A DNA stretch of 64,000 nucleotides from Sphingomonas sp. 1F27F7B (GTDB lineage Bacteria > Pseudomonadota > Alphaproteobacteria > Sphingomonadales > Sphingomonadaceae). The stretch's first letter is position 1. Each line of letters opens with the position of its first letter. The notes under the pieces are model-generated. The model was not told where the DNA came from. It ran no database searches and saw nothing but the letters and a program-made list of their open reading frames with translations. Of this stretch, positions 46,341 through 55,384 are shown piece after piece. The DNA lies in assembly GCF_005503355.1 (NCBI RefSeq), contig NZ_SCMK01000003.1, positions 1-64,000 of the forward strand. The letters run 5' to 3'. A program made the translations under genes and the position numbers.

Positions 46341-49082
46341 TCACATGCGCAACGACGCACTCAGCGAATATACGCGACCATTCTTGTACACTGCGGTCGG
46401 GAACTTCGGATCCGAGCTGTACTGATAATAGGTTTCGTCCAGCAGGTTCGATGCCGAGGCGCTGACCTGCAGCTTGTCCGTCAGGTTGACCGAGACCGAA
46501 GCGTCGAGCTGCCTGTAGCCGTCGGTATAGTCCTGCGACTGCTGCCGGCCGAAGCGGTAGAAATATTTCGAGCGCCGATTGTAGCTGACGCGCGCCTGGA
46601 ACGGCCCCTTCTCGAAATAGGGCACCACCGTGAAGACGTCGCGCGAGAGGAACGGAAGGCCGGTCGGCAAACCCGTATCGGCATCGGTGAACGTGTAGTT
46701 CGACTGGATGCCGAAGCCCCAGAACAGATTGGCGTTCGCGGTCAGCGAGAAGCCCGTGACCTTCGCCTTGCCGCCGTTGACCGGCCGCGAGATCGAATAG
46801 GTCAGCGTCCGGCCGGTTACGGTGTTGGTCATCTGAACACCGTCCTGCGTCTCGTTGCCGATATAGTTCGACACGTCGCGGTAGAAGATTTCGGCGGAGA
46901 GATAGCTCGCCCGCGCGAAATACCATTCGGCCGATAGCCCGAAGTTCGTCGCCGCATAGGGCTTCAGGCCCGGATTGCCGCCGCTGCCGCTGCGCGTGGT
47001 GTCGTCGAGCGAAAGCGAGCCGGCGAGATCCGAATAGCGCGGACGCGCGATCACCTTCGCCGCGGATCCGCGCAGCACGACATTCTCGCCGGCCTGGAAG
47101 ATCAGGTTCGCCGCCGGCAGGAAGCGGTTGTCGTCGGTGGTGACGGTGGTCGGCGCGAAGATGCCGCCGCTCTGGACGTAGAATTGCGAGCGATCGCGGG
47201 TGAAGACGTAGCGGCCGCCGACATTGCCCCGGAAGCGGCCCGCTTCGAAATTGGCCTGGACATAGCCGGAGAGGATGTTCTCCTTGACGCGGAAATACCG
47301 GTCCTTGGCGAGGCCGCGATTGACGTTGATCGTGCCGTATTTCTCCAGCGTCCGCCGGATCGCGTCGCTGTCGAGCGTGGCATAGGGGGTGCCGTTACCG
47401 CTCACGCCCAGGCCGTCGTACAGATCCGCGTCGAGGACATAGGGCCCGAGATCGGCGAGCGTGAAGTTCTGGTTCGTGAACGCCGCGCCGCCAAGGGTGG
47501 TGCTGCTGTTGGTGTGGCTGACGTAGCGGGCACCGAACAGGATGCGGTTGATCGGTCCCAGGCTGACATTGCGCGCGACGTCCGCCTGGCCGAAGATCTC
47601 CGCGTCACGGGTCTTCTCGGCGAAGGTGATGCCGCCGATCTGCCGCCCGAAGAACGGCCTGCCGCCATTGGCCGCGAGCACCGCGGGCTCGCTCTGGTTC
47701 TCGCCGCCAAGCGCCGTGAAATTACTCAGCCAGCGCGATGCGTCGCTCGCCGGGAACTGCCAGTTGACATAGGTATTCCGCCCGTTGGTGCCGGACGTGA
47801 AGCCCTGCCGCGTACGGAAATCGAGGAGATATTCCGGATCCTTGCCGCCTGAAGCGCGGGTCGCGCCGAAATTGCCCGAAATCTCCCAGGCGCCCGGCTT
47901 CCAGTCGAACATCAGCGCGATCGAATCGTTCCTGACCCGGGTGCGGCGGAAATTGGTGTCGAGCTGGCCGGTGGCGCCGTTGCCGGTGATGCCGGCGAAG
48001 GTCGCCGAGGTCACCATGCCGTTCGCATAAGTCGCGCTCTGCAGGAGGGACCCTTCATAGCCATAGGTATATTCGGAGTTCGACAGATTGTCGTAATTGC
48101 CGCGAATGACGAGGCCGGTCGCGGTGAGCGTCAGATTGTCGGCCGGGCGGACCTGGAGCGCGCCGGAGAAGCCGATGCGCTCGCGCTCCTGCCGGAAGAA
48201 CTCGCGTGCGAGGAACGACGCCACGCGCGCCTTGCTGAATTCGGCGATCATCGCCGCGTTCGGCAACTGGCCGTTCAGCGTCGGACCGCCGGGCACGCGC
48301 CCGTCCGCACCATAGATGATGTTGCCGGAGCCGTCCCGCGCATAGCGTTCTAGCAGTGCATCACCGGTACGATACCAATAGACCGCGGAACCCGCCCGGC
48401 TGAGCTGCTCCTTGTCGTAATTGACTGCGCCCAGGAAGCCGATCGTGCTGTCGGCATTGTGCCAGCTGTACAGCGCCGAGCCGCGGAAGCTGCCGCGCTT
48501 CGCCCGGCTGTTATACTCGCCGCCGCCCGTCACCGCCACCGTGTTCGGCTCCAGGTCCAGCGGCTTGCGGGTGACGATGTCCACGCTGGCGCCGATCGCG
48601 CCCTCCTGAAGGCGCGCCTCGGGCGTCTTGTAGACCACCGCCTGGCTGATGATCGTGGGCGAGAGCAGCGAATAGTTGAACGAGCGGCTCGAGCGATCGG
48701 AGGGATTGCCGCCCCAATCGGCCGATGCGACGGAATGGCCGTCGATGGTCAGCCGGTTCAACGCCGGCTCCACGCCCGCGATCGACAGCTGCTCGCCCTC
48801 GCCGAACTGGTGGTCGACGGTCACGCCGGGCAGGCGCGCGAGCGACTCCGCGACGTTGCTGTCGGCCAGCTTGCCGACATCCTCGGCGCTGATCACATCG
48901 ACGATGGAATCGGCGCGCCGCTTGGTCTCGATCGCATCCTGAAGGCTCTTGCGGATGCCGGTGACGACGATCTCGCCGCTCGCGCCCTCGTCGCGCTGCG
49001 ACGGCACGACATCCTGCGCGCAGGCCGGTATCGCGACACAGCTCAGCGCCGTGCCGATCAGGAATTTAAGACGCAGATTCAT
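46341..49082 (-). CDS. TonB-dependent receptor (glycan uptake)
   Basis: 913 residues. ATG 49082 has GAGGGGG upstream; the signal peptide ends near PACAQ (residue 23). The plug domain starts with EIVVTGIRKSLQDAIETKR and has SNVAESLARLPGVTVD, the pattern typical of carbohydrate receptors in sphingomonads, caulobacters and xanthomonads, then LNRLTIDGHSV. The barrel covers about 200-913, with many GxYxF-like strands and a terminal strand GRVYSLSASLRM. It would import N-glycan oligosaccharides across the outer membrane with TonB energy. It is the first gene of the locus, divergent from the GntR regulator. Confidence 0.93.
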   Translation of the reverse strand: MNLRLKFLIGTALSCVAIPACAQDVVPSQRDEGASGEIVVTGIRKSLQDAIETKRRADSIVDVISAEDVGKLADSNVAESLARLPGVTVDHQFGEGEQLSIAGVEPALNRLTIDGHSVASADWGGNPSDRSSRSFNYSLLSPTIISQAVVYKTPEARLQEGAIGASVDIVTRKPLDLEPNTVAVTGGGEYNSRAKRGSFRGSALYSWHNADSTIGFLGAVNYDKEQLSRAGSAVYWYRTGDALLERYARDGSGNIIYGADGRVPGGPTLNGQLPNAAMIAEFSKARVASFLAREFFRQERERIGFSGALQVRPADNLTLTATGLVIRGNYDNLSNSEYTYGYEGSLLQSATYANGMVTSATFAGITGNGATGQLDTNFRRTRVRNDSIALMFDWKPGAWEISGNFGATRASGGKDPEYLLDFRTRQGFTSGTNGRNTYVNWQFPASDASRWLSNFTALGGENQSEPAVLAANGGRPFFGRQIGGITFAEKTRDAEIFGQADVARNVSLGPINRILFGARYVSHTNSSTTLGGAAFTNQNFTLADLGPYVLDADLYDGLGVSGNGTPYATLDSDAIRRTLEKYGTINVNRGLAKDRYFRVKENILSGYVQANFEAGRFRGNVGGRYVFTRDRSQFYVQSGGIFAPTTVTTDDNRFLPAANLIFQAGENVVLRGSAAKVIARPRYSDLAGSLSLDDTTRSGSGGNPGLKPYAATNFGLSAEWYFARASYLSAEIFYRDVSNYIGNETQDGVQMTNTVTGRTLTYSISRPVNGGKAKVTGFSLTANANLFWGFGIQSNYTFTDADTGLPTGLPFLSRDVFTVVPYFEKGPFQARVSYNRRSKYFYRFGRQQSQDYTDGYRQLDASVSVNLTDKLQVSASASNLLDETYYQYSSDPKFPTAVYKNGRVYSLSASLRM

Positions 49083-49557
49083 TGATATAACCCCCTCGTT
49101 TGCATCGCAGGACTGGCATCGCCAGCCCAGATTCCCTGCGGATACAGAACGTCTCTCCAGCGCCTCTCCTGACCGATTCTCTCGAATCCGAACCCCGGGA
49201 CGCCTGGGGACCAGTGTGTAACCACGAACGAACCAATCGTGCAACGAGTTTTTGGAAGTTTGTTTTGTGTATAAAAATTAAGCATGACATTTGCCTAATT
49301 TCCCCTGATGTTGCGCCGGGCGATTCGAGCCGGATGAGAGGAAGAATGGACGACACGGGCATGTCTGCGCAGTTCCCGACCGCGCGCTCGAGGCGCATCC
49401 GCCAGGCGCGTGCGGATGGCGCGATTGGTCCCTTGTCGAGCCGGCCACGCACGACGTGCGGTCTCCGCCCGGTTCGTTCCCCGGCGATGATCGCGGCATG
49501 ACCGCCGGCATCGCCCTGCGAAGCCGCGAGGCACGCACCGCGCACCTCCCGGCCCCC
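49083..49557. promoter_or_regulatory. Divergent promoter region of the glycan locus
   Basis: 475 bp between receptor and regulator. The part 49200-49310 is AT-rich. On the minus strand TTGCAC and, 17 bases on, TTACAC (around 49243-49215) could be a -35/-10 pair for the receptor. An inverted repeat CACGA/TCGTG (49223-49227 and 49237-49241) overlaps this spacer and would suit a GntR operator. From about 49320 the DNA is GC-rich and mostly open in frame with the regulator, so the true start of the latter could lie upstream of the one chosen. No RNA element was recognised. Confidence 0.4.
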
Positions 49558-50304
49558 ATGTCCGAGCCGCAAGGGCATGCCCGCCTGGGCGAACTCCTGC
49601 CCCGCGACCGCAAGCCGCTCTACGCGCAGTTCGCGCAATTGCTGCGCCGGGCCATCACCGAGGGACGGCTCGAAGCCGGCACCGCCCTGCCGCCCGAACG
49701 CGACCTCGCGGCGGAATATGGCGTGTCGCGCATCACCATTCGCAAGGCCATCGCCGAACTGGCGGAAGACGGGCTACTCACGCGCAAACAGGGTGCCGGC
49801 ACGACGGTCGCCGCCCGCATCGAGCAGAGCTTCTCCCGGATCAGCTCCTTTTCCGAGGAGATGGCCGCGCGGGGCCAAGTGGCGAGCAGTGCCTGGATCC
49901 TCCGGGCGGCGGGAGCGGTCACTCCCGCCGAAGCGATGCAGCTCAACTTGTCGCCAGGCGCGCCGGTGATGCGGTTCCACCGCGTGCGGATCGCCGACGA
50001 CGCGCCGATGGCCGTCGAGTTCTCGACTGTCCCCGGCTATTGCCTCGGCGGCGTCGATGACGTTTCGGAATCGCTGTACGCGGCCCTGGCCTTCACCGGC
50101 CATCGCCCGGTGCGCGCGCTGCAGCGGCTGCGCGCGGTGCCGTTCACCGGCGCCCAGGCCCGCCTGCTCGGGGTCGATGCCGGCACGCCGGGCCTGTTGA
50201 TCGAACGGTGCGGCTTCCTGCGCGACGGCCGGCCGGTCGAATACACCCAATCCTATTATCGCGGCGATACCTATGATTTCGTCGCCGAGCTGACGGATCT
50301 CTAG
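49558..50304 (+). CDS. GntR/HutC-family transcription regulator (NagR-like)
   Basis: 248 residues from ATG 49558; ATG 49498 or GTG 49456 would add 20 or 34 residues, none with a good ribosome site. The winged helix (about 15-85) reads PLYAQFAQLLRRAI, LPPERDLAAEYGVSRITIRKAI and GLLTRKQGAGTTVA. The UTRA sensor domain (about 95-245) follows (MRFHRVRIADDAPMAVEFS, LLIERCGFLRDGRPVEYTQSYYRGDTYDF). HutC-type regulators of this kind bind phosphorylated amino sugars and control GlcNAc genes. The genes right behind it (NagB-II, NagA, PTS) and the divergent receptor are the obvious targets. The next gene starts 3 bases after the stop. Confidence 0.88.
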   Translation: MSEPQGHARLGELLPRDRKPLYAQFAQLLRRAITEGRLEAGTALPPERDLAAEYGVSRITIRKAIAELAEDGLLTRKQGAGTTVAARIEQSFSRISSFSEEMAARGQVASSAWILRAAGAVTPAEAMQLNLSPGAPVMRFHRVRIADDAPMAVEFSTVPGYCLGGVDDVSESLYAALAFTGHRPVRALQRLRAVPFTGAQARLLGVDAGTPGLLIERCGFLRDGRPVEYTQSYYRGDTYDFVAELTDL

Positions 50305-50307
50305 CCA

Positions 50308-51345
50308 GTGACGACGAACATCCTATCGGCGCCGCCAAGCCTGATGTGGCGCGAAACGCAGGAAATTCCGATCGCCGTCGCCCGGCAGCTCGCGGAGAAC
50401 CGCGAGGCGTTCCGCGCGCTGGGGGAACGGTTGCGCAAGCGGCCGCTCCATCTCGTCGGAACTTGTGCGCGCGGATCCTCGGATCACGCGGCGACCTATG
50501 GCAAATATCTGATCGAGACGATGATCGGCGTGCCGGTCGCTTCCCTGGCGCCGTCGGTGGCATCGGTGTTCGCAGCGCGCGTCACGACGGACGACGCCTT
50601 GTGCCTCGCCATCTCCCAGTCCGGCCGCAGCCCCGATCTGCTTGCGACGGTCGATGCCTGGCAGGACGCGGGCATCCCCGTCGCCGCCCTGGTCAACGAT
50701 GCCGAATCCCCGCTTGCCTTGCGCGCCGACACGCTGCTGCCGCTATGGGCGGGCCCGGAACGCTCCGTCGCCGCGACCAAGTCCTGCGTCGCAGCCATGG
50801 TGGCTCTGGCGGCAATGGTGGCGGCCTGGTCGGGCGATGCCGACTTCATCGCAGGAGTCGAGGCGCTTCCCGCGGCATTGTCCCGCGCGGTCGCGCAGGA
50901 CTGGAGCGCCGGCGTCGCCTCGCTCTCGGCGGCCCGGCAGATGTTCGTCCTCGGGCGCGGCTATGGCTTCGCAGTCGCGCAGGAAGCGGCGCTCAAGTTC
51001 AAGGAGACCTGTGCGATCCAGGCGGAGGCGTTCAGTTCCGCGGAGGTCCGCCACGGCCCGATGACCATCGTCGGCCCCGGCTTTCCCATCCTGGCGTTCG
51101 CGACTTCCGATGCGGCGGGCGACGGCGTCGCTGCGATGGCCGAGGAATTCCGGGCGCGCGGCGCGATCGTGCTGACCGCTCGCGCCGGAGACGCCTCCCC
51201 CCTGCCCGCCGAGGCGGCGCATCCCGCGCTCGAGCCGATCCTCCAGCTGGCCAGCTTTTACGGCCTGGTCGAGCAATTGTCCCGCGCGCGCGGGCTCGAT
51301 CCCGACCAGCCTCCCTATCTCGCCAAGGTCACCCGGACCCAATGA
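50308..51345 (+). CDS. nagB-II: SIS-domain glucosamine-6-phosphate deaminase (NagB-II type)
   Basis: 345 residues, GTG start at 50308, with ATG 50344 (MWRETQEIP) as an alternative. There are two SIS domains: LHLVGTCARGSSDHAA (about 46-60) with AISQSGRSPDLL (100-111), and MFVLGRGYGFAVAQEAALKFKET (about 212-232) with AEAFSSAEVRHGP. The pattern is that of the GlmS-isomerase-like deaminases without a glutaminase domain. It converts GlcN-6-P to fructose-6-P and ammonia; no classical NagB gene is in the window. Its stop overlaps the nagA start (ATGA), which fits a two-step pathway. An AgaS-type role on galactosamine-6-P is less likely in this context. Confidence 0.87.
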   Translation: MTTNILSAPPSLMWRETQEIPIAVARQLAENREAFRALGERLRKRPLHLVGTCARGSSDHAATYGKYLIETMIGVPVASLAPSVASVFAARVTTDDALCLAISQSGRSPDLLATVDAWQDAGIPVAALVNDAESPLALRADTLLPLWAGPERSVAATKSCVAAMVALAAMVAAWSGDADFIAGVEALPAALSRAVAQDWSAGVASLSAARQMFVLGRGYGFAVAQEAALKFKETCAIQAEAFSSAEVRHGPMTIVGPGFPILAFATSDAAGDGVAAMAEEFRARGAIVLTARAGDASPLPAEAAHPALEPILQLASFYGLVEQLSRARGLDPDQPPYLAKVTRTQ

Positions 51346-52475
51346 GCCCGTATCGCTTCGGCAACGGCAATGTGGTCGTCGGCGGACGGGTCTGGGACGG
51401 CGCGGAAATCCACGTCGCGGACGAGCGCATCGCGACGCTTTCCCCGCTGCGGGCAACCGCCGCGAATACCATCGACCTCGACGGCGGATGGCTGATGCCG
51501 GGCTTTGTCGACACCCAGGTCAATGGCGGCGGCGGCACGCTGTTCAACGACGATCCCAGCGTGGAAGGCATCGCCAGGATCGGTGCCGCCCATGCCGCCT
51601 TCGGAACCACCGCCTTCCTTCCCACCCTGATCAGCGACAGCCCCGATCGCATCGCCCTGGCCCTGGCGGCGAGCGATGCGGCGATCGCCGCGGCCACCCC
51701 CGGCGTCGTCGGCATCCATGTCGAGGGACCGTGCCTTTCCGCCGCGCGCATGGGCATCCATGATCCCGCGCATTTCCGCCGGCTCGACGCGGAGATGGTG
51801 GCGCTTCTCACCAGGCCGCATCGCGGCGTGGTCGTAGTGACGCTCGCGCCCGAATGCGCGGATGCCGGCGCGATCGCCGCGCTCGTCGCCGCCGGAGTCC
51901 GGGTCAGTGCCGGCCATACCGATCTGGGCTATGCGGAGGCGCGGGCCGCGTTCGGGGCGGGGGTGACGGGCGTCACCCATCTGTTCAACGCCATGCCGCC
52001 GCTGCATCACCGCGATCCCGGGATCGCCGGCGCCGCGCTCGACGATCCCAGACCCTGGTGCGGGCTGATCGCCGACGGCGTGCACGTCTCGCCCGCCATG
52101 CTGCGCATCGCCATGCGCGCGCGCGGAACCGAGCGCATGATGCTCGTCACCGACGCCATGCCCTCGGTCGGCGCGATCGAGAAGGACTTCGTCCTCCAGG
52201 GGAGGCGGATCCGCGTGGCCGACGGCAAGGCTTCCTATGATGACGGCACGCTGGCTGGTGCCGATCTCGACATGGCGAGCGCAGTCGCGAACAGCGTGGC
52301 GCTCGGTCTGGCCGCCGAGACCGTCGCCGCGCTGGCATCGGCCAATCCGGCGGCTTTTCTGGGTCTCGACCACGAGCGCGGCAGCCTGGCGCCGGGCCTG
52401 CGCGCGGACTGGGTGCAACTGGATCGCGGCTTCAGGCCGTGCGGCACCTGGATCGGCGGAAGGCGCGCTGCATGA
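51342..52475 (+). CDS. nagA: N-acetylglucosamine-6-phosphate deacetylase
   Basis: 377 residues; ATG 51342 overlaps the previous stop (ATGA). Amidohydrolase barrel: GGWLMPGFVDTQVNGGGG (about 44-61), the metal-binding Glu in GIHVEGPCL, His in VSAGHTDLGY and HLFNAMPPLHHR, and the catalytic Asp in LVTDAMPSVG. Length is that of the family. It removes acetate from GlcNAc-6-P delivered by the PTS and hands GlcN-6-P to the neighbouring deaminase. It is cytoplasmic and overlaps the next gene. Confidence 0.94.
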   Translation: MSPYRFGNGNVVVGGRVWDGAEIHVADERIATLSPLRATAANTIDLDGGWLMPGFVDTQVNGGGGTLFNDDPSVEGIARIGAAHAAFGTTAFLPTLISDSPDRIALALAASDAAIAAATPGVVGIHVEGPCLSAARMGIHDPAHFRRLDAEMVALLTRPHRGVVVVTLAPECADAGAIAALVAAGVRVSAGHTDLGYAEARAAFGAGVTGVTHLFNAMPPLHHRDPGIAGAALDDPRPWCGLIADGVHVSPAMLRIAMRARGTERMMLVTDAMPSVGAIEKDFVLQGRRIRVADGKASYDDGTLAGADLDMASAVANSVALGLAAETVAALASANPAAFLGLDHERGSLAPGLRADWVQLDRGFRPCGTWIGGRRAA

Positions 52476-55384
52476 GCTGCACGCGGCGCGCGCTCCTCGG
52501 CGGCTCGGCCGGGATTGCGGCGATCCTGGCCGGCGCACCGGCGGCGGCGATGCCGCGCGTCTCCCATGCCGGCACCGGACCGCCCATGCCGCCGCCGAGC
52601 GACGTGCTGCCCCCGCCCTTGCCCGAGAGCGACCCTTCGCGGACCTGCTTCGACCTCGGCTGGCGCTTCCACGAGGGCGACGTGCCGGCCCCGCCTCCGG
52701 TGACGCACAACGACACCTATCTGAGCGTGAAGGCCGGCACCGCGCCGGGCGCGGCGGCGCTCGATTTCGATGACAGCGACTGGCAGCGCGTCACGCTGCC
52801 CCATGACTGGGCGTCGTTCCAGCCCGTCGTCGAGACCGCCAATGTCAGCCAGGGCTATCGTCCCCGGGGCATCGGCTGGTACCGGCGGACATTCAGGCTC
52901 GACGAGGCGGATCGCGGCAAGCGGCTGGAAGTGCAGTTCGGCGCGATCGCCACCAACGCCACCATCTGGATCAACGGCAACGTCGTCGCGCATAGCTGGT
53001 CCGGCTATACCGGCATCCAGGTCGACATCACACCGTTCGCCCGGTTCGACGATGCCCTGAACGTCATCGCGGTGCGCGTCGATGCGACCGTGATGGAAGG
53101 CTGGTGGTACGAGGGCGCCGGCATCTATCGGCATGTATGGCTGGCCCGGCGGCCGGCGGTATCGATCGCCACGGACGGCGTCCATGCCCGCCCCGTGCGC
53201 GGCGAGGACGGCGAATGGCGACTGCCCGTGTCGGTCATGCTCGAAAGCATCGCGCGGGAAGAAGCCGAGGTGACGGTCGAAGCGATACTTCTCGACCCGC
53301 AAGGACGGGAGACCGCACGCGGCCGCACCCTTGCCCGCGTCGCTTCGCTCGCGCGCGGCGAGGCGGCGCTGGCGCTCGCCGCCGGCCGGCCGAGCCTCTG
53401 GTCGCTGGAGGATCCGGCGCTCCACACGCTCGTGGTTCGAGTTACGCGCCTGGATGCCCCCGGGGACGAGCGTCGCCTGGCCATCGGCTTCCGCACGATC
53501 GACTTCGATCCCGATCTCGGCGTGTCGCTCAACGGCCGGCGCATCAAGCTGAAGGGAGTCTGCCTCCACCAGGACCATGCCGGCGTGGGCGTGGCCGTGC
53601 CCGATGCGCTGCTCGCCTGGCGCCTGGCGCGGCTGAAGGACATGGGCTGCAACGCGATCCGCTGCTCGCACAACGCCTGCGCCGCCGAGTTGCTCGACCT
53701 TGCCGACCGGATGGGCTTCCTCGTCATGGCCGAGAACCGACGGTTCAACCCCGCGCCGGACTATCTCGCCCAGCTCGAATGGATGGTCAGGCGCGACCGC
53801 AACCATCCCAGCGTGATGCTCTGGTCGGTGTTCAACGAGGAGCCGATGCAGGGCACCCATGCCGGGGTGGAGATGGTCCGCCGGATGGTCGCCGCGGTGC
53901 GGCGCCTCGACCCCGATCGACCGACCACCGCCGCCATGAACGGCGCCTTCTACGAGCCGGAGAACGTGTCGCAGGTCGTGGACGTCATGGGGTTCAACTA
54001 TTATCCGAACGACTATGACCGCTATCATCGGCTGAACCCTGGCAAGCCGATCCTCAGTTCCGAGGACACCAGCGCGATGATGACGCGCGGTGCCTTTGCC
54101 AACGATCCGGCGGCGCACGTCCTGTCCTCGCTCGACACCGAAGCCGCCGATTGGGGCGCGACTCATCGCCGGAGCTGGAGCGAGATCGCCGGCCGCCCCT
54201 TCGTCGCGGGCGGCTTCGTGTGGACCGGCTTCGACTATCATGGCGAGCCGACGCCCTTCGCCTGGCCGACGACGTCGAGCTTCTTCGGCATCCTCGATCT
54301 CTGCGGCTTTCCCAAGACCGCCCATGACATCCGCCGGGCCCAATGGCGCGACGACATCCCCGTCGTGGCGATCGCGCCGCACTGGACCTGGCCCGGCCGC
54401 GAAGGCCAGCCGATGAAGCTGCTGGTGACGAGCAACGCGGACACCGTCGTGCTGCGTCTGAACGGCCGAACGATCGGCGAGGCGCGAGTCGATCGCATCA
54501 ACGGTAATGCGTGGACCGTGCCCTATGCACCCGGACGGATCGAGGCGATCGCCCATCGCGCCGGCCGCGAAGTCGCGCGCGCCGTGCACGAGACCGTGGG
54601 GGAGCCCGTTGCGCTCAGGCTCACGCCGGCGCGCGGCAAGATGGCGGCGGACGGCGAGGACGTCCAGCCCTTCACCGTCGACGCGGTCGACCGGCTCGGC
54701 CGGCACGTCCCCGATGCCGATTGCCTCGCCCATTTCACGGTGCGGGGCGGCACGATCATCGGCGTGGGCAATGGCGATCCCAACAGCCATGCCTCCGGGA
54801 AGGCGCCTTCCCGCGCGCTCTTCCACGGGCTCGCACAGGTCATCGTGCGTGCGGATGCCGGCACCGGCTCCCTGCTGGTACGCGCAGAGGCCGTATCGCT
54901 ACGCGCGGCACTGGCAACCGTGGAGAAGGTGGCGCGCACGCCTCGGCCGCAAGTGGCCGTGGCGGAGCGACCTCAGTCGATCACGGCCTGGCGGCGCTCG
55001 CCGCCGGTGTCCGAACGCCCCGATCCCGCGCTCGCGCCGCGCGACGGTGACAACAATGCCTGGGCATTCGTCACACCGGGAGACAGCGTCCCGCCCGATG
55101 CGGAACCGGGCTGGCGCATCTATCGCGCGACCGTCACCCCGCGCCGCGCCGTTCGCCATGCGGGCGGCACCCTGCGGTTCGCCACCGTCATCGGCCGGGC
55201 GGAGCTGTGGGTGGACGGTAATCTCGTGACGGAGAAGCGCGAGCAGGCGCCCGGCCGCATCGCCATGGCCTGGCCCGCGGGAGACGGGCCGCGCACGATC
55301 GCGCTGCTGGTGCAATTCCAGCCCGCCCAGACCAGCGGCCTGGCGGGTCCCGTGACGATTACCGAGGACAAAGGGAAACGATGA
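52472..55384 (+). CDS. GH2 beta-galactosidase, periplasmic
   Basis: 970 residues. ATG 52472 overlaps the nagA stop (ATGA). A twin-Arg-type leader (TRRALLGGSAGIAAILAG) predicts export. The GH2 domains follow: PHDWASFQ, RGIGWYRRTF, YTGIQVDITPF and EGAGIYRHVWL (about 210-225), then the barrel with GVCLHQDHAGVGVAVPDALL, acid/base E456 in SVFNEEP and nucleophile E531 in LSSEDTSA. Residues 640-800 are an invasin-like Ig domain (VGNGDPNSH) and the end is another beta domain. It would remove terminal beta-galactose from complex N-glycans. A secreted enzyme inside a cytoplasmic nag/PTS gene chain is unusual. Confidence 0.88.
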   Translation: MSCTRRALLGGSAGIAAILAGAPAAAMPRVSHAGTGPPMPPPSDVLPPPLPESDPSRTCFDLGWRFHEGDVPAPPPVTHNDTYLSVKAGTAPGAAALDFDDSDWQRVTLPHDWASFQPVVETANVSQGYRPRGIGWYRRTFRLDEADRGKRLEVQFGAIATNATIWINGNVVAHSWSGYTGIQVDITPFARFDDALNVIAVRVDATVMEGWWYEGAGIYRHVWLARRPAVSIATDGVHARPVRGEDGEWRLPVSVMLESIAREEAEVTVEAILLDPQGRETARGRTLARVASLARGEAALALAAGRPSLWSLEDPALHTLVVRVTRLDAPGDERRLAIGFRTIDFDPDLGVSLNGRRIKLKGVCLHQDHAGVGVAVPDALLAWRLARLKDMGCNAIRCSHNACAAELLDLADRMGFLVMAENRRFNPAPDYLAQLEWMVRRDRNHPSVMLWSVFNEEPMQGTHAGVEMVRRMVAAVRRLDPDRPTTAAMNGAFYEPENVSQVVDVMGFNYYPNDYDRYHRLNPGKPILSSEDTSAMMTRGAFANDPAAHVLSSLDTEAADWGATHRRSWSEIAGRPFVAGGFVWTGFDYHGEPTPFAWPTTSSFFGILDLCGFPKTAHDIRRAQWRDDIPVVAIAPHWTWPGREGQPMKLLVTSNADTVVLRLNGRTIGEARVDRINGNAWTVPYAPGRIEAIAHRAGREVARAVHETVGEPVALRLTPARGKMAADGEDVQPFTVDAVDRLGRHVPDADCLAHFTVRGGTIIGVGNGDPNSHASGKAPSRALFHGLAQVIVRADAGTGSLLVRAEAVSLRAALATVEKVARTPRPQVAVAERPQSITAWRRSPPVSERPDPALAPRDGDNNAWAFVTPGDSVPPDAEPGWRIYRATVTPRRAVRHAGGTLRFATVIGRAELWVDGNLVTEKREQAPGRIAMAWPAGDGPRTIALLVQFQPAQTSGLAGPVTITEDKGKR

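Noticed and set aside
41571..46465. Long plus-strand frames opposite the GH2 and GH20 genes
   Set aside because: No motifs, unusual composition, and the opposite strand has catalytic motifs and ordered ATGA junctions.
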